Shown here one piece after another: positions 47,317 through 59,815 of a stretch of 64,000 bases of DNA. Numbering within the stretch: the stretch's first letter is position 1; every line of letters starts with the position of its first letter. Under the pieces are notes generated by a model, which saw nothing but the letters and a program-made list of their open reading frames with translations, had not been told where the DNA came from and did not search any database. A program made the position numbers and the translations under genes. Source of the stretch: Polytrichum commune (lineage: Eukaryota; Streptophyta; Polytrichopsida; Polytrichales; Polytrichaceae); the NCBI GenBank assembly GCA_950295325.1, contig OX485809.1, positions 29,696,001 to 29,760,000 of the forward strand. The letters are read 5' to 3'.

Positions 47317-48124
47317 TTTCTGGTTGTTTTGTATATGCTAGGTGCTATAGGATTTGGAATCACAAAAATTATAAATTAGATCAAATATGAGACCTAGGGT
47401 TTTTTTTCCTCAAGCTTTCACTAGATGAAATCTCTAGTGTCTTTTGCTACCCCAACCAGTTGGTTTAGGGGGCTTTGGGTGTTCATTGTTGGGGGTTCAT
47501 ATCTCCCTCTCAGGTTGGAATCTATGCACCAAACTTTTCAATTTTAATTTTCATATTCTTTAAGCCACATCTACCACTGGGATATATATGTTTTTTTCTA
47601 CTATATAACCAATTTGAAGGCAAGTAACACATCCATACTTCATGAATATTTTTGAATTTGGAGATTCACATGTACCACTATCATAATAATATGGGGATTT
47701 TATATGACAACGTCCAATTTCCATTGCAAGGCTTCTAAAAGATTCGAATTGTGGCCATTTGGTGATTTGAAAGTTGTAATACAGATTCATTCTCTTTCCA
47801 GAAGTGCATTGCTTACTTGGTTCGGGTTTAGTGCGTTACAAACTTGATAAGAAAATGAGTGCTAAATTTCTCTCAGGTAGGGATGCCCATTCAGTTATTT
47901 GTGATGATATCTAAAGTGGAGACGCTTGGACCGGTGAAAGCCTTTGATGTATAAGTCAACTTCAAGGCCTAAAGTTCTATATGGTTGGATTTGTCAATTG
48001 CTTCTTAATTACATGTGTGGAATTGGTTTTTCTCAAACTTCGTTGTGTCACAAAAGGTCCTCAAAATTCACTACAAGGACTCCAACTAGTTGGCATTTTA
48101 GGGCTTAGGATCATCTCCTTGATA
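47317..48124. other. gene-free DNA between the foldback element and the Stowaway MITE
   Basis: Nothing was recognised. Confidence 0.45.
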
Positions 48125-48411
48125 CTCCCTCTGTTTCAAAATGATTGTCCATGTTCCTAACTTTGACGAGATTGAAGCCCACTACCCACTGACCGAGTAG
48201 TTGTAAGTATGACTCTTAAAATAAAATAAAATAGCAACTAATGTAAAGCGTCCCCCAAAGTTGCAGTGTCGAAAGACTTCTTGATGATTAATGTTGGGGC
48301 GAAAACATTTTCCTTTGAGCCTCAAATTTTTAGTTGGGCACATAAACCGGATAATCATTTTGGGACAAAAAAAATCTGAGAGGTAGGACAATCGATTTGG
48401 GATGGAGGGAG
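48125..48411. mobile_element. Stowaway-type MITE (mariner-related)
   Basis: The left end is CTCCCTCTGTTTCAAAATGA and the right end ends in GATTTGGGATGGAGGGAG, with TA on both outer sides (TA target duplication). The CTCCCTC terminus and 287-bp size are typical of plant Stowaway elements. There is no coding capacity. Confidence 0.85.
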
Positions 48412-49149
48412 TATTAATTTACACCAAGACCCACCCAAGGCCAAAGCAAGCGACCACTTGAATGCTTAAAGTTGTGATTGACCAAGAATTGGGTCATGGT
48501 CTAAGTTGGATTTGAATTTAGCCAAGATTATGGCATTCTCTTTACATAAGAAGTCTAGTAGAACTCTTACGTGCCAAAGCACACTAATATGTGCAATAAG
48601 GTTGTCCCAAGCTCATTTGTGAACATTCTACACTAATTTGGATATTTGTAAGCACTGTAACAAAATACATGTAATTTTTTAATGGTTGCCATACAGATTA
48701 GTAAGCATGATCATAAGATTTTTGTGATATGATCTTGACCTAAAGTGATATGAATGGGTAAAGACGTAGCATGTTTTGCAAAGGCAACCTAATTGGACAT
48801 ATCAATGTACATAATGTCTTCATGAAGTCTTTGTTTACCGTCTACGTACTTCACTAGCAAAATATTAGTTTAGGGTGAGACCCAATACATGGTACTCTTT
48901 ATTTGTGCGCAATTTTTTTGGAAAAATATTCGATATAATACATCAGTATCTTTATTCATACACCCCATTATAATTACTGACTGGTATCATGTAATCTCAT
49001 GTATTTTTTTTCTTCTTGGAACTAGATATAGGGTATTGTGTTTAGGATGTACAAGTCTTTTAGAGGCTCTTCATCGACATGGATGAAGAATTGTACCCGT
49101 CTACTCAAGTCATCCAATTCAAACTCTCATGTGCAATCCACACTAGTTG

Positions 49150-49315
49150 CAAGTGGTTTAGGTGAAATCGATTATGAACAACGTACATTCACGATTTCAA
49201 CTGAAAGTAGAATATAAAAATATTTATATATTTCCATAGATGATATCCGTGCCCACCTATGGACACCAAGAACACATAATTTGAAATTCATTCAATAGAT
49301 GTACATGAATTCTTG
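49150..49315 (+). repeat. direct repeat pair D5, copy 2
   Basis: Partner of 34,960-35,140. An LTR pair is possible in principle, but no TG..CA ends or retroelement core were recognised between them. Confidence 0.85.
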
Positions 49316-50156
49316 TGTGAATCAACCAAAGCACCTCGTCATGTGCCTCATGATCCATTGCATAAGTTGGAAACATCAATTCACGTACTCAAATAATTCT
49401 ACAACATCTTTCGTCTATTGGCATCAACGTACTAATAGTACATGTCAAAGAGTGCCAATGTATTGGATTTTGAGCCACGGATTTATGCGACGGACTTCAA
49501 GCAAAGCATTTTATCGTGTCCTTTGTGTTGTTGTGGTCGGGACCTCCTTGCTTAATTGGTCCAAGCATTGGTCACACAAGAAATCAAGTAGCTTACTCCT
49601 TCCCACATTTGTGCATCTCCGGTGCAAGCAAGCTAGTTGCGAATGTTGAAGAAGGCCTTGTCAATGTCCGAAATGGATGGAAAATTCCTTTGCGGATGTA
49701 CATTTCTACACCAATGGACGGCATCCATCCCTCCCCATCACCCGAGACAAATGGCCTCCCCATTGCTAGTCCCCGCCGCTTCCTTGGCAAAGTAAAGGCC
49801 GGCCATCCATCCATCCATCCACATAGAATTGCATTTATAGCTCGGAAATTGTATGCATGAGTTGGCCACTTGGGCTTAGTGTAAAGTTGAAGTGGACCAT
49901 GACCATCAATCAAATTCGATAATTATCAATAATAAGGAATCATATAAACAAAATATTTGTTTGTACATGTCAATGTGTTGCAAGTTGTGAGTTGTTAGGT
50001 GAACCATATCTTGTATCATGCTCGACTCTTTCATTGGTTGGGATGGACTTTGAAATAAAAGATTCTTAGCTAAATTTGATGGGAGGGTGTGTGATACAAT
50101 GTTCCTCTACAATATACACATGAATTGGAACAAACTCACTAAATATTGACAAACCT
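49316..50156. other. intergenic DNA with unrecognised overlapping frames
   Basis: Frames of 106-116 codons overlap on both strands at 49,299-49,913. Neither shows a known motif, and the overlap argues for chance or a degraded fragment. Confidence 0.35.
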
Positions 50157-50163
50157 CAATATT

Positions 50164-50490
50164 TCGCCCCAGGCTAAATCACATATGTGTTCGGCTGGGC
50201 CTCTCCCCTCCCATGCCTCCTGCACTACCCGCACCTGCGTGGGAACTCCTCCTCGTTGGGAACCAACGTAACAATACCCGGTACAAATATTAAAGTTGAC
50301 GTCACTTTCATTATTCCCAAGTTAATTGATGGAGTTCCTTCACATGTCAAAAGAGCTTAATGGCTTAAGTGACCGGGTATTATCGCATTGGTTCCCAACG
50401 AGGAGGAGTTCCCATGCAGGTGCAGGCATGGAGACCAAGTAGTGAAGGAGGCGTGGCCAAGCCGAACACATATGTGATTTAGCCCAGGGC
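50164..50490. mobile_element. inverted-repeat MITE with ~115-bp arms and ~7-bp TSD
   Basis: Arms run from GGCTAAATCACATATGTGTT to GGAACTCCTCCTCGTTGGGA and back in inverted order, separated by about 85 bp. CAATATT flanks both sides (50157-50163 and 50491-50497). There is no coding sequence. The TSD length leaves hAT-like or Mutator-like origin open. Confidence 0.75.
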
Positions 50491-51136
50491 CAATATTCCA
50501 AACCTTAAGAATGGCATGTAACGCATGTTCATGCCAGTGACTATTCTTAATCCAAATGTTATTCCCAAGGACATTTCTGGACTGATGAAATAATTTTCCA
50601 AGTGTCAAACAAATAGAACGTCATATGGATTTCTCTCAGATCATGGAGGTTCCGGGATTGCAATCGTAAGCATAGAGAGGTCTTAAGCCCACACACTTAT
50701 AGTTGACTTTCAAAGCATACATATGTGTTATACCTAATTGGCTTAATTACATAGTTTGTGAAAGGATGTTAGAAACTATGGAATTGAACATTTCTAACTA
50801 TTGGCAAGAGATAGGAGGAATTTTGGTAAGGGGCAATAGACATGTAAAGGAAAGGTTGGAAATTGGCTATGGATGAATGCGCCAGTTGAGGTCGAACTTC
50901 TTGCGCATCCTCTCCAATTTTAATTCTCGTGGGCCATAGTCACAGTTTGTCAGAAAGACTCAAGAAGCTTGTGAGCGAGCAATCCCTCTCTAGAAGCAAG
51001 TGGACATTTTGTCGATTGAATTGTGTTTCTGTTGGATTTTTAATTATTACTATAGCCTGGAGCAAATCCATCGGGTGAGAAGCTTGAGTGAATTAGAGAT
51101 GTATCTAAGTTATGGATTGAGTGTGACAATTTACTC

Positions 51137-51480
51137 GTAACCATCTGTTTAGAGGGTCTCGTTGACATGGTTGCCTTCTATTGGCTCACGAGCATGGTGG
51201 AAAACAATCCATAACCTATGACCTTCTTTCCTCCACTTATCGATGACACGAAACTTTCCTTCTCCAAACAAACAACAACAACCAATCTACTCTCCAAGAT
51301 GGACATGAACATAAATCCGTTCTTTCCTGCTCCTGAGGTTCCAGAGTGTTCCTTCTGCGGTGGCTAAAGAACGTCCTCACCACGAAAATATAGGTCTCAG
51401 ACCATCGCCATGGCTGTTCCGAAACTCCACCACAAATAGAAAAATGAGATCAGCTCGACCCTCTAAACAGATGGTTACGT
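51137..51480. mobile_element. possible TIR element, ~340 bp
   Basis: CGTAACCATCTGTTTAGAGG and its reverse complement lie near 51,136-51,158 and 51,459-51,480, pointing inward. No target duplication is clear. The element abuts the GC-rich hairpin that follows. Confidence 0.45.
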
Positions 51481-51482
51481 CG

Positions 51483-51607
51483 GGTAATCGGCTCGAGGGC
51501 CAGGGTTACCACCTGGGGCCGGTGATGCACACGTGGCTCGCCCTCTGGGCTCGCCGCGTGAACATCACCAGCCACAGGAGATAACCCTGGCCCTCGAGCC
51601 GGTTACC
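51483..51607. repeat. GC-rich 125-bp near-perfect palindrome
   Basis: Arms begin GGTAA(T/C)CGGCTCGAGG, followed by GCCAGGGTTA, and reach GGTGATG..CACG. The centre is GCTCGCCCTCTGGGCTCG. It is strikingly GC-rich in AT-rich surroundings and folds into one long hairpin. Confidence 0.75.
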
Positions 51608-53724
51608 TAGTTCATTGCAAATTGTGCTTATGCTTGCCAAATTATATCATCTGTTTGAGTGACCAATGGGTACTTCATATTGTAAGTACCACATGTGCAA
51701 TAGTCTGAGAAAATTATGTGAGAAGACGATTCTTTGTGTTGCAAGGGATATAATCCTTGGGGCATGGACTCATTATACCAAACACTCTTGTGAAATTGGA
51801 TTATCCATTTGTTTGATTCCTATGCGAGGAGTGGCTTGCTTATTGTAGAACTAAATAAATTGTTGAAAGTGACACCATGTTTGATGAAGAAGGCAAGGTG
51901 TGAAGCCCCGAATTAATTGATTGAATGAGAAACCATCGTTTGAGGCGAAGAGGGTTGTGACATATTACTTTCAAGTAATTGGAGAGACCATTTGTGTGAC
52001 TCTTCGAGTGAAAGCATATGGATCCATATGGAGTCAAGTTGTTTGAGGCTATAGTCTAAGCCAAGAAAAGCCAAGGCGTGAAACTCCGTGTTGGATGTTA
52101 TTGTCAAGTGAAATACTTTTGTCTAGATTGTAGAGGCTCAACGAAATTTGCTAAAGCTATAGAGTAGAGTGGGAACCTGTGAGCCTTGAGTGTGAAAAAG
52201 TTGAGAGGATGTTCAATGAGTTCCCAACATACAAAATTTCCGGGGGTCTATATTGAGCTAAGAGAGGCAATAATTTCCAGAAAGCAAGGGTGGTGAATAA
52301 TTCCCATAATGTTGAAGTGTAGTGATTATTGACAATCTACAAAATTATTCATTGAGTCGAATCTATAGCCTTGAGATTATTCCACAATTGGATGAGTGAA
52401 ATTAGAGAATCTAATTATATTGTAGAGTGTCATTTGTGTGTAGTTGTTTCATAGAGAATAAAACCATGTTAGAGTAAATTATGAATACTCATGAACCATC
52501 AACTATGAATATGGAAAGACCATAGTCTAAGATATTCAGTCGAAAGAGGAGAAATCATAGTCAGTAATATGTCCATCACCTTTTGGAGATAAAGAGGTGA
52601 GGAACAAGGAGGATGGCAAGACCATGGTCAAGTGAAAGGACAAGATGTTTGTGCCAGTGAAAGTTCCATAAGGTGAACATGGAGTTGTGGAAGGCGATCT
52701 ACATATAAGAGTTGACCATGGCGAGATGTAATTTAAGATTAATCAAAGAATTAAAAACCAATCATATAAATAAGATGAACTCTAAATTGAAATGAACAAA
52801 ATAAATCTTACATGAGATAGATTAATCATGTAGGCAAACATTGAAGCATTAAATTAAATTGTGAAGCAATCTTGGGTTAACCAATCAATGAACTTCAATT
52901 ACCAGATTGACTATTACGGACTATTGTCCAAGATTGTGATTCGGATTATTGCCACAACTAATATCATTTAGATAAATCAGGACCACTTGTTGAATTATAA
53001 TTAAATTCATCTAAAAGTCAAGGAATAAACAATTGTTTTAGCACCTACCTAACTTGCCGTGGACAATAGTTCTAGATACTTAAAGGTGGATGTCCTTCAG
53101 TCGGTCCAAGTAAGGACAATGGCCAAACGGACTCATTACATTCCAGATAAATTAATTAACCTAGTAGCATGTAGGGTTTTCATTGGAGTATTTCATGATC
53201 CATTAAATTATCATTTCATTCAAATAGAAATGTGATTTGTATTGGGCCACCCTTGGCCCTGATTATTTGATGTTAATGGCACTCAAAAGATGATCGATGA
53301 GTTGAGACTCCTTGCAATGAAATCCATGGTATAGCAAGTCATTATTACTATACTATGGTTGGCCGTGCGTGAGAGGCTGTGCAATTTTATGTACTACACT
53401 AAGTAACCTCTGTAATCCACATTTTAATCTCTCAATCACCCAAAACAGAGTCCAATATAGGTTTTGATACCCAATCCTCCCTTAAAACTCGTTGTGACTT
53501 AATAATGACACTTAGAACCACAAACTAACACTTATTAGTCTTCCATGTGTGTTTTGTTCGATTGAACCCAAACCAAAAATCTATTTACAACCTCCTTAAT
53601 GTCACTCCTTGTCTTATATCCCGAAACCCTAGGGAACAGATGTGCTCAATTTGAATCTTACTCCTTGTTGCCACATTTCCTTCCCATTTATCAGAGGTTT
53701 TCACATTAAATCGAACCATGCGCT
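51608..53724. other. gene-free intergenic DNA
   Basis: A locally duplicated phrase (GGTGTGAAGCCCCGAATT and GGCGTGAAACTCCGTGTT, TTTGAGGC nearby) at about 51,898 and 52,074 is the only structure seen. Confidence 0.4.
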
Positions 53725-53920
53725 CGTACACATCACATTGTCATCATTATGGTTATTGTCATTATTACAATGTTGACTCTGTGTTATTCCATAATGTCAC
53801 ATGCTACACCAAACCCCTTATGTCACGCATCCATGTTAACACTACATAACTCCTAAATAAAATGTGCACTTTGGTTGCCACAAGCGTGATATTACGGAGT
53901 TTAGAGTGTAGCTCCTAAGT
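53725..53920 (+). repeat. direct repeat pair D7, copy 2
   Basis: Partner of 42,060-42,240. Coding frames across the two copies are not conserved. Confidence 0.8.
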
Positions 53921-54393
53921 CATATGCACAATGTTTGTGTGATCCACTCCTACGTTTTGTAAGCACAATTGTATGGCTGGGTTTTCTTTATCCATTTACA
54001 TCTGGGCGTTGATAGGTTATCAAGTTTCTACACTAATTACAGTCACTAATCATGAAGAGCGTGGAGAAGTCAATGAAAATTTCAAGCTATGGATCTTTTA
54101 CAACAAAGACTTATTTTGTAACCATGGTTATGAACATATTATAAGATCAACAATTGATGGTTCCCCATCTTGGTCATGATCTCAAACCAATCTTTTATAA
54201 TTTTATTTTATTTAAAATCAAGTCATCCATTTTGAGGAAAAAAACTAAGTTAGTAATTTGATAAAATGTGGTTGATGAATCTATCATCTTAACAACAACA
54301 AAAAATTCTTTGAAATTTTCTATGTGGTGGATATCAATAATGGTTGTTTCTTTGAATTTTTTGAGATATATGTAGTTTGTAACTTGGTTGGCA

Positions 54394-54704
54394 ACTACAC
54401 TAAATAGGATATTTAGTGTATGATTATATTTAATGTTTTTACCACTCTACTCTGCTCAACACTGATTTCAACTATTTGTTAATTAATATTAGAAGATATG
54501 TTGGAATTCTCTTTTTATCATTGTTATTTTTTTTCATGCCCTTACTAACATTAAATTCAAACACATAACTTCCACATATTACCATAGTTGATATTTAGTG
54601 TTTGAGTTTACATTTAATGTTACTTGCTTTCATAGGGTCATTGATATTTAGTGTATGCGTTCATATTTAGTGTATCAGACACTAAATATCTTATTTAGTG
54701 TAGT
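54394..54704. mobile_element. inverted-repeat MITE, 311 bp, built around TTTAGTGT motifs
   Basis: The left end is ACTACACTAAATAGGATATT and then TAGTGTATGAT; the right end is the inverted equivalent, ATCTTATTTAGTGTAGT. The motif ATTTAGTGTA occurs five or more times inside. Similar motifs near 38,430-38,525 and 63,730-63,790 may be degraded relatives. Confidence 0.65.
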
Positions 54705-56168
54705 CATGCCACATGAATCATCATCCATCACTAATTCTATCCACCAAGGATACAATGGTTTTAGGGGTGCATTGATTTTCCGTACCTGTAGGACATGGGT
54801 CCACAGAGGGGTAGTAATATGACTGTGGTTTTACAAATTAAACACAAGACTACTATAGTGTTCTTTTTCTTCTTGTAACTCATTTCATCCCGACCGCACA
54901 TTTATTATCTTAGCAGAGCTAAAAGTGTATGTTTTAGGCCCACTCCCCTCAAGTGTGGGTTTCACATCAACCAAAACACACACTTCCGTGTTGTTGATAT
55001 TCCCAACATTTGGCAAATGGACAAGTATTGTGAGCACCCCAACTTTGGCACCCAATCTTTTCGACAACTACGAGTTGATAATTTATGCGACAACATCAAC
55101 AATATTCGAACCTTTATTGATGTGCGTGCTCCTACCATGATCGTTGCACACCCATGCTTCGAGCTTCAAGATATAACTTCGGCATCGATTAGGTATCAAA
55201 TCTTCAAGATGCCTTCCGTGATATCACGAAGTAACAACAAGCCATTCCTTCATTCCTTCTCCTACATTTAGGGTGTAAGCTCCAATAGAAATTGTTGCGA
55301 TACCTCGACACGTATTACCAATTTTTGATTGGTCAAGCACGCATACAAGACTTAGAGAGCAAAATGATGCCTTAGCAAGATGAGCGTTGCTGAGTAAAAG
55401 AAACCAAGAATATGCTCCCCAACATGCAAGGAGATGATCAGTCAAAACAATACGCCTCCAAACAACTACAAAACATATGAAAAGACACTCAACATTCATA
55501 TATTTAGTAAGAATGAACCAAACACAAGTCCAAAATTTGGAGTTGTATGGAGGGATCAACTTATAGAATAGCACATGCGGGTATGACTACATGACATTCT
55601 TTGATTTTTTTTATAAAGTTCGGTTCCTATTCTAGCGGCGGGATTCAAGGCGGGCGGGTGGGTGGGTCTGGCAACTTGAGGGCAACCAACTTGACACCTT
55701 GCCAACTTGCACCTCACCAACACCTAAAACCCACATTGACCATGAAATGCTTGCTTGTTGTAATATCTTGCTAAAGTATTACAACATTCGAATAAACACT
55801 AATGTATCACATCTTTAACCCCCCCCCCCCAAAAAAAAGGCGTAATCATGAATTATCCCATAGCATTGGCTCAATTGAGCACATCCGTTCCCTAGGGTTT
55901 CAAGATATAAGAGAGGGAGTGACATTACGGAGGTCAGGGTGTACTTGTGAGGAGACCATTCCAAATTCCACTCGAGGACAACACATTGATGTAAATTTTG
56001 AGGCCAATGAATTGATATCAACAAATGAATTTGAACTTGCCGAACTTGTCAAATGTCGAACTGCCACTACTTGAATTCTTGGATCACAATATCAAAAGCT
56101 TAAAAAAAGGGACATTATGAGCAATGAGGATCTTTCTTCCACTTGCACCATATTGCCCTACATCTTAC
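54705..56168. other. intergenic DNA with a possible decayed coding patch
   Basis: A plus-strand frame at 55,017-55,271 reads DKYCEHPNFGTQSFRQLRVD and later VAHPCFELQDI. It looks protein-like but was not assigned to a family. Confidence 0.35.
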
Positions 56169-56171
56169 TAA

Positions 56172-56542
56172 GGGCCGGTTTACACTACGGTGGAGAAGTC
56201 CACCGGTCATGAAAAAAGGGCGTTTCTCAATTGTGATTGGTTGAAAATGCAACTCTTGACCGGTGGGTGTTTACACTAGGTGAAGAAAACAATGGTGGTG
56301 AACTTTTCTCATGGATGATAAAATGACATGGCCGCCTACATGGCGGCACTTTTTGGAGTTGGGCTTCTCCGGAGGAAGAGTTTCTTGTCCGGCCTCAAGA
56401 GGCCGGAGAAGCCCAACTCAATAAAAATATTTTATTGCCTTTAATTCTTCTCCGGCACATCCACCATTTGCCTCATATAACCGTCTTGGCCAAGCATTCT
56501 TGACCAACCGGAGGCCTTCTCCACTGTAGTGTAAACCGGCCC
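56172..56542. mobile_element. PIF/Harbinger-type (Tourist-like) MITE, 371 bp
   Basis: Terminal inverted repeats begin GGGCCGGTTTACACTAC and continue GTGGAGAAG. TAA flanks both ends (56169-56171 and 56543-56545), as expected for Harbinger TWA target duplications. An internal palindrome around GGGCTTCTCCGG...GGCCGGAGAAGCCC makes the element foldable. It is non-coding. Confidence 0.85.
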
Positions 56543-57096
56543 TAAGGCCACCGCACTCTGTCACTCTAAGAAATTAACCGTTTGGCTTCATGGACTTTGA
56601 AGAATCATCGAAGGAATGAGTCATCAAATAATCCGAGGCAACTCAAGTAACCAATACTACAAACAAAGAGAACCTGAATTCAAGGGTCCTTCAACCTCAA
56701 TGCCGTACCAGAAAAAGAAGCCACTCGAAACCGCAAGCATCCCAAATCTACTCAACCCTAAAGATAGACGTGTTGAGCGAGCGAGGAAAAGTTACGGATG
56801 AAGTCTTCTCTGCACCTCATCTACTTTCATCCAATAGACCTAGGTTCAAAAGGACAAGAGGGGGGCCGACACGGATACCCAAAGCTCATGATTTCATCTC
56901 AACTATTATTAACTTTATTTGGCTGAAAGTGCTTCCTAGCCTTTTCGCCACGATCTAGGGAAGCACTTGATTTGACGCTTTATAAGTTACTATTCATTCA
57001 TTCATTCATCCATCTATCCATCCATCCAACTTTACTCGGGCAGCCAACACAAAGCACATGTGCTGATGCCGCATGCAAGCATGCTCAATTTCCTTA

Positions 57097-57478
57097 GGGC
57101 AAGCCCACTGACCTTGCACATGCATCTGCATTTGCGCTTTCTCATCCACGGTGTGGATGCAGATGCAGGATATTGGCCCAGTCACCCTACTATTTGCTAA
57201 AATCGGATGTAAAATAATACAGGAAGTGCATAACTCCCTGCATTTCGTCGACATATGCAGGGAGCCTGCTATCAGCTAAGGACAAACAACTTCATGGCGG
57301 CTTTTAACTAAAGACAACTCAATATGGTAGGGCCGCAGAAAACTACAAATCATTTTAGAGGAAATTCTGAGGTGGTAAGGTAGAATGAGTGGCAGTTTTG
57401 CATGGGTCTGCATCTGCATTCTGGGTGGAGACCACTTTTCATTTCCGAATGCAGATCCAGGAACGACTGGGCTTGCTC
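57097..57478. mobile_element. Harbinger-like MITE, 382 bp
   Basis: The left end is GGGCAAGCCCACTG; the right end, reverse complemented, is GAGCAAGCCCAGTCG. TTA lies on both sides (57094-57096 and 57479-57481). Internal TGCATCTGCATT motifs are repeated in both orientations. The short TIR makes this less certain than the neighbouring MITE. Confidence 0.7.
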
Positions 57479-57874
57479 TTATGGCAAGCAAGCCCCCTAT
57501 GCAATTCCCCTCCCCGGCCAATCATTTACAATCATTCTTGCCCCAAGGGGCCGGGCCAATGGGGGCGCCCCGGGCGGAGGGGGACTGGGGGGGGGGGGCT
57601 CCTTGAGTCTCGAAGGGGCAGGCAACAAAAGCGGGCAGCACCAAAAGCGGGCTGCCCCCTGCCTGGCCTGCCCCCTGCCCGGCCTGGCTTTGTCTCTTAG
57701 CCCAAGGGGGTTACCACGTGCTGGAGAGGATCGCATTCCCTCAACCTTTGTGGACGTTATTCGATTCATTTCGTTTCCAACTTCTACCAAGTGCATTCAC
57801 ATAACAACACTCCTCCTGTTGCATTCGGGGATCCATGATGAAAAATTTGCAAAAACTACAAATTGAAAATTGGA

Positions 57875-58025
57875 CCTCCAATCATCTCTCTTCAATATGT
57901 GTCGATTGGAAGATGTTTGCTCTTTGATCCTCACCCAACCGCATACCAATCAAAATGTAGGGGTCCGATAAAAAAAACAAGCCACTTTAGACCCATCTAT
58001 CTTACGTGCCACCCAAGGTATTCAT
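57875..58025. repeat. dispersed repeat family D1, copy (truncated)
   Basis: It shares CAATATGTGTCGATT, CTTTGATCCTCACCCAACC and GCATACCAATCAAAATGTAG. It is close in sequence to the copy at 58,205-58,400; the pair looks like a local duplication about 350 bp apart. Confidence 0.65.
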
Positions 58026-58204
58026 AGTGCCTGTGGGGTTTATTAGCAAAAAAATTAATTTAAAAAAAAATCATTTTCATTAGCAACTCCATGATTAAAC
58101 TTCCACAAAAACCATATTGAAACTACCCTAATTTAGTTATGGCTATTGGAAGTGCATGTTTGTTGATTTCTAAACTAAATACATAGGTCCTCCCAATTGT
58201 AGTC

Positions 58205-58400
58205 ACTATTGAGTGTAGAGTTTTTTTTTTTTAATAATTAAAAATTTTAAAGATATCTGAAGATGCAGTCCAATCTCTTTTCAACATGTGTCATCTTTAT
58301 GATATTTTCTCTTTGATCCTCACCCAACCACATACGAATCAAAATGTAGGGGTCCGATCAAGAAAACAAGCCACTTTAGACCCATCTACCTTACGTTAAC
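58205..58400. repeat. dispersed repeat family D1, copy
   Basis: It shares AGTCCAATCTCTTTTCAACA, CTTTGATCCTCACCCAACCA and ACATACGAATCAAAATGTAG with the copy just upstream. Confidence 0.65.
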
Positions 58401-58779
58401 CCCAAGATACCCATAAGGTATGTGAACTATTTTCAAATAATAATAATAATAATAACTCATGTCCATTAGCAAATCCACGATGAAACATCCACAAAAACCA
58501 GTTTGAAAATCGGACCTCCCTCGATCTAAGTATGGTAATCGGATGTGCATGTTTGTTGATTCCTTACGTGAGTACACAAGACCTCTCAATTGTGTTCACT
58601 ATCGAGTGGAGAAAAACAACAAGTGTTATATGAGGTTCTCAGCCTCTTTCCCACTTATTGTTAAAACAAGAGCTTATATAACAAGTACTCAGCCTCTTTC
58701 CCAAGCTCATATAGGTTCAAGCACCTATCAAGAGTTGAAACCCATGTTCAATGTCCCGGGAGATTTTTGGGCATTACTG

Positions 58780-58960
58780 GTTGAGGTCCTAATGTTGCTT
58801 AGTCCAACCGGTTACATGTGGACATCTTCCGGCTCTTCTTTATTGATTTGAGATATATTCTATAAATTCCTCTAAAACGATCGGATATTTTCCGGAGACC
58901 TTGAACTTCAACCATCTATTTTAAAACTCAACCTATCTATCTTTAACCAATAGCCGGTTC
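58780..58960 (-). repeat. dispersed repeat family D2, inverted copy
   Basis: It contains AGTCCAACCGGTTACATG, TTTGAGATATATTCTATAAA and TTCCTCTAAAACGATC, the reverse complement of the family landmarks. Confidence 0.6.
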
Positions 58961-58994
58961 TCCCCATTCATGGCCCCTATTATCCGAGTGAGGG

Positions 58995-59155
58995 GCTAAT
59001 CACACCAACCACTTCTGGCGTCATTTGTCAACATCTCTAGCTGTAATAGTGTGAAAAGTGGTGGGCCAACATCTATTTCTGAATGTAATCCCAAGAAATT
59101 TCACGGTTAGAACTGGACGGAAGGTTTAGTGTGATCAAGGCATGAGAATCCTTGC
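58995..59155 (+). repeat. dispersed repeat family D3, copy 2
   Basis: This is the direct-orientation partner of 33,135-33,305. It lies just after an inverted D2 copy; the other D3 copy also lies near a D2 copy, so the two families may belong to one larger element. Confidence 0.8.
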
Positions 59156-59539
59156 CACTGTTCAATATTGAAATCTTCAACACCTGTCAAATGCCATTTT
59201 GGCCGTCTAAAAAGTTCTTTTTCTTTTTCTTTTTCTTGGGGGGGGGGCACTTCACAAAAATGTGCTTTGCAAAGTTTCCACCCTTCCCAGTGAAGGCCTC
59301 TCCAAAAACTGCTTGTCAAAAGATACAGTGGCTGCAATTTGCAAATAGAAACATAGCTGGACTCCAATCTCGGCACTTTAGCAGACACTTCCAAATTCCA
59401 ATAACTCTTGCAATTTTGACTTTGCAACTTCGACTCGGCATTGACTATAACTTCGGCTTGGCAAGCACAACTATATGTAAACATGTATTTTCCAAACAGA
59501 GTTGAGTGAAGAATACAACCAAATCATGCCCATAGCAGT

Positions 59540-59815
59540 TTTTTGCAAAAATTTTAGAGCTCATATGAATATCTCATTCATTTATATAGTGATAATTCTC
59601 TTTCTCATTAATTGATCATATAGATCACCTCAATAATTGTTGACCATTAAAGGTCGAATGATAGAAAAAAATTGAGAGCTTAGTCCAATCTCTTTTAAAC
59701 ACGTGTCTATTTTGTGTGTGTTCTTTTACCCGCACTTAACCACATACCATTTAAATAGAGGTGTCCATTTGAGATGAATAACCGAGTTAGGTTGGCTTAC
59801 CTTAGTCAAATGGCC
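59540..59815. repeat. dispersed repeat family D1, copy
   Basis: It is near full length: TTTTAGAGCTCATATGAATA, CATTAATTGATCATATAG, TTTTAAACACGTGTCTATTT, CTTAACCACATACCATTTAA and GTTAGGTTGGCTTACC. Confidence 0.75.

Noticed and set aside
34960-49315. D5 direct repeats as LTRs of a 14-kb retrotransposon
   Set aside because: The intervening DNA contains unrelated elements and no recognised gag, reverse transcriptase or integrase motif, and no TG..CA ends or target duplication were seen.
57389-57866. Gly/Pro/Arg-rich frames up to 154 codons
   Set aside because: They arise from a GC-rich segment next to a poly(G) run, overlap on both strands, start inside a MITE and show no domain.
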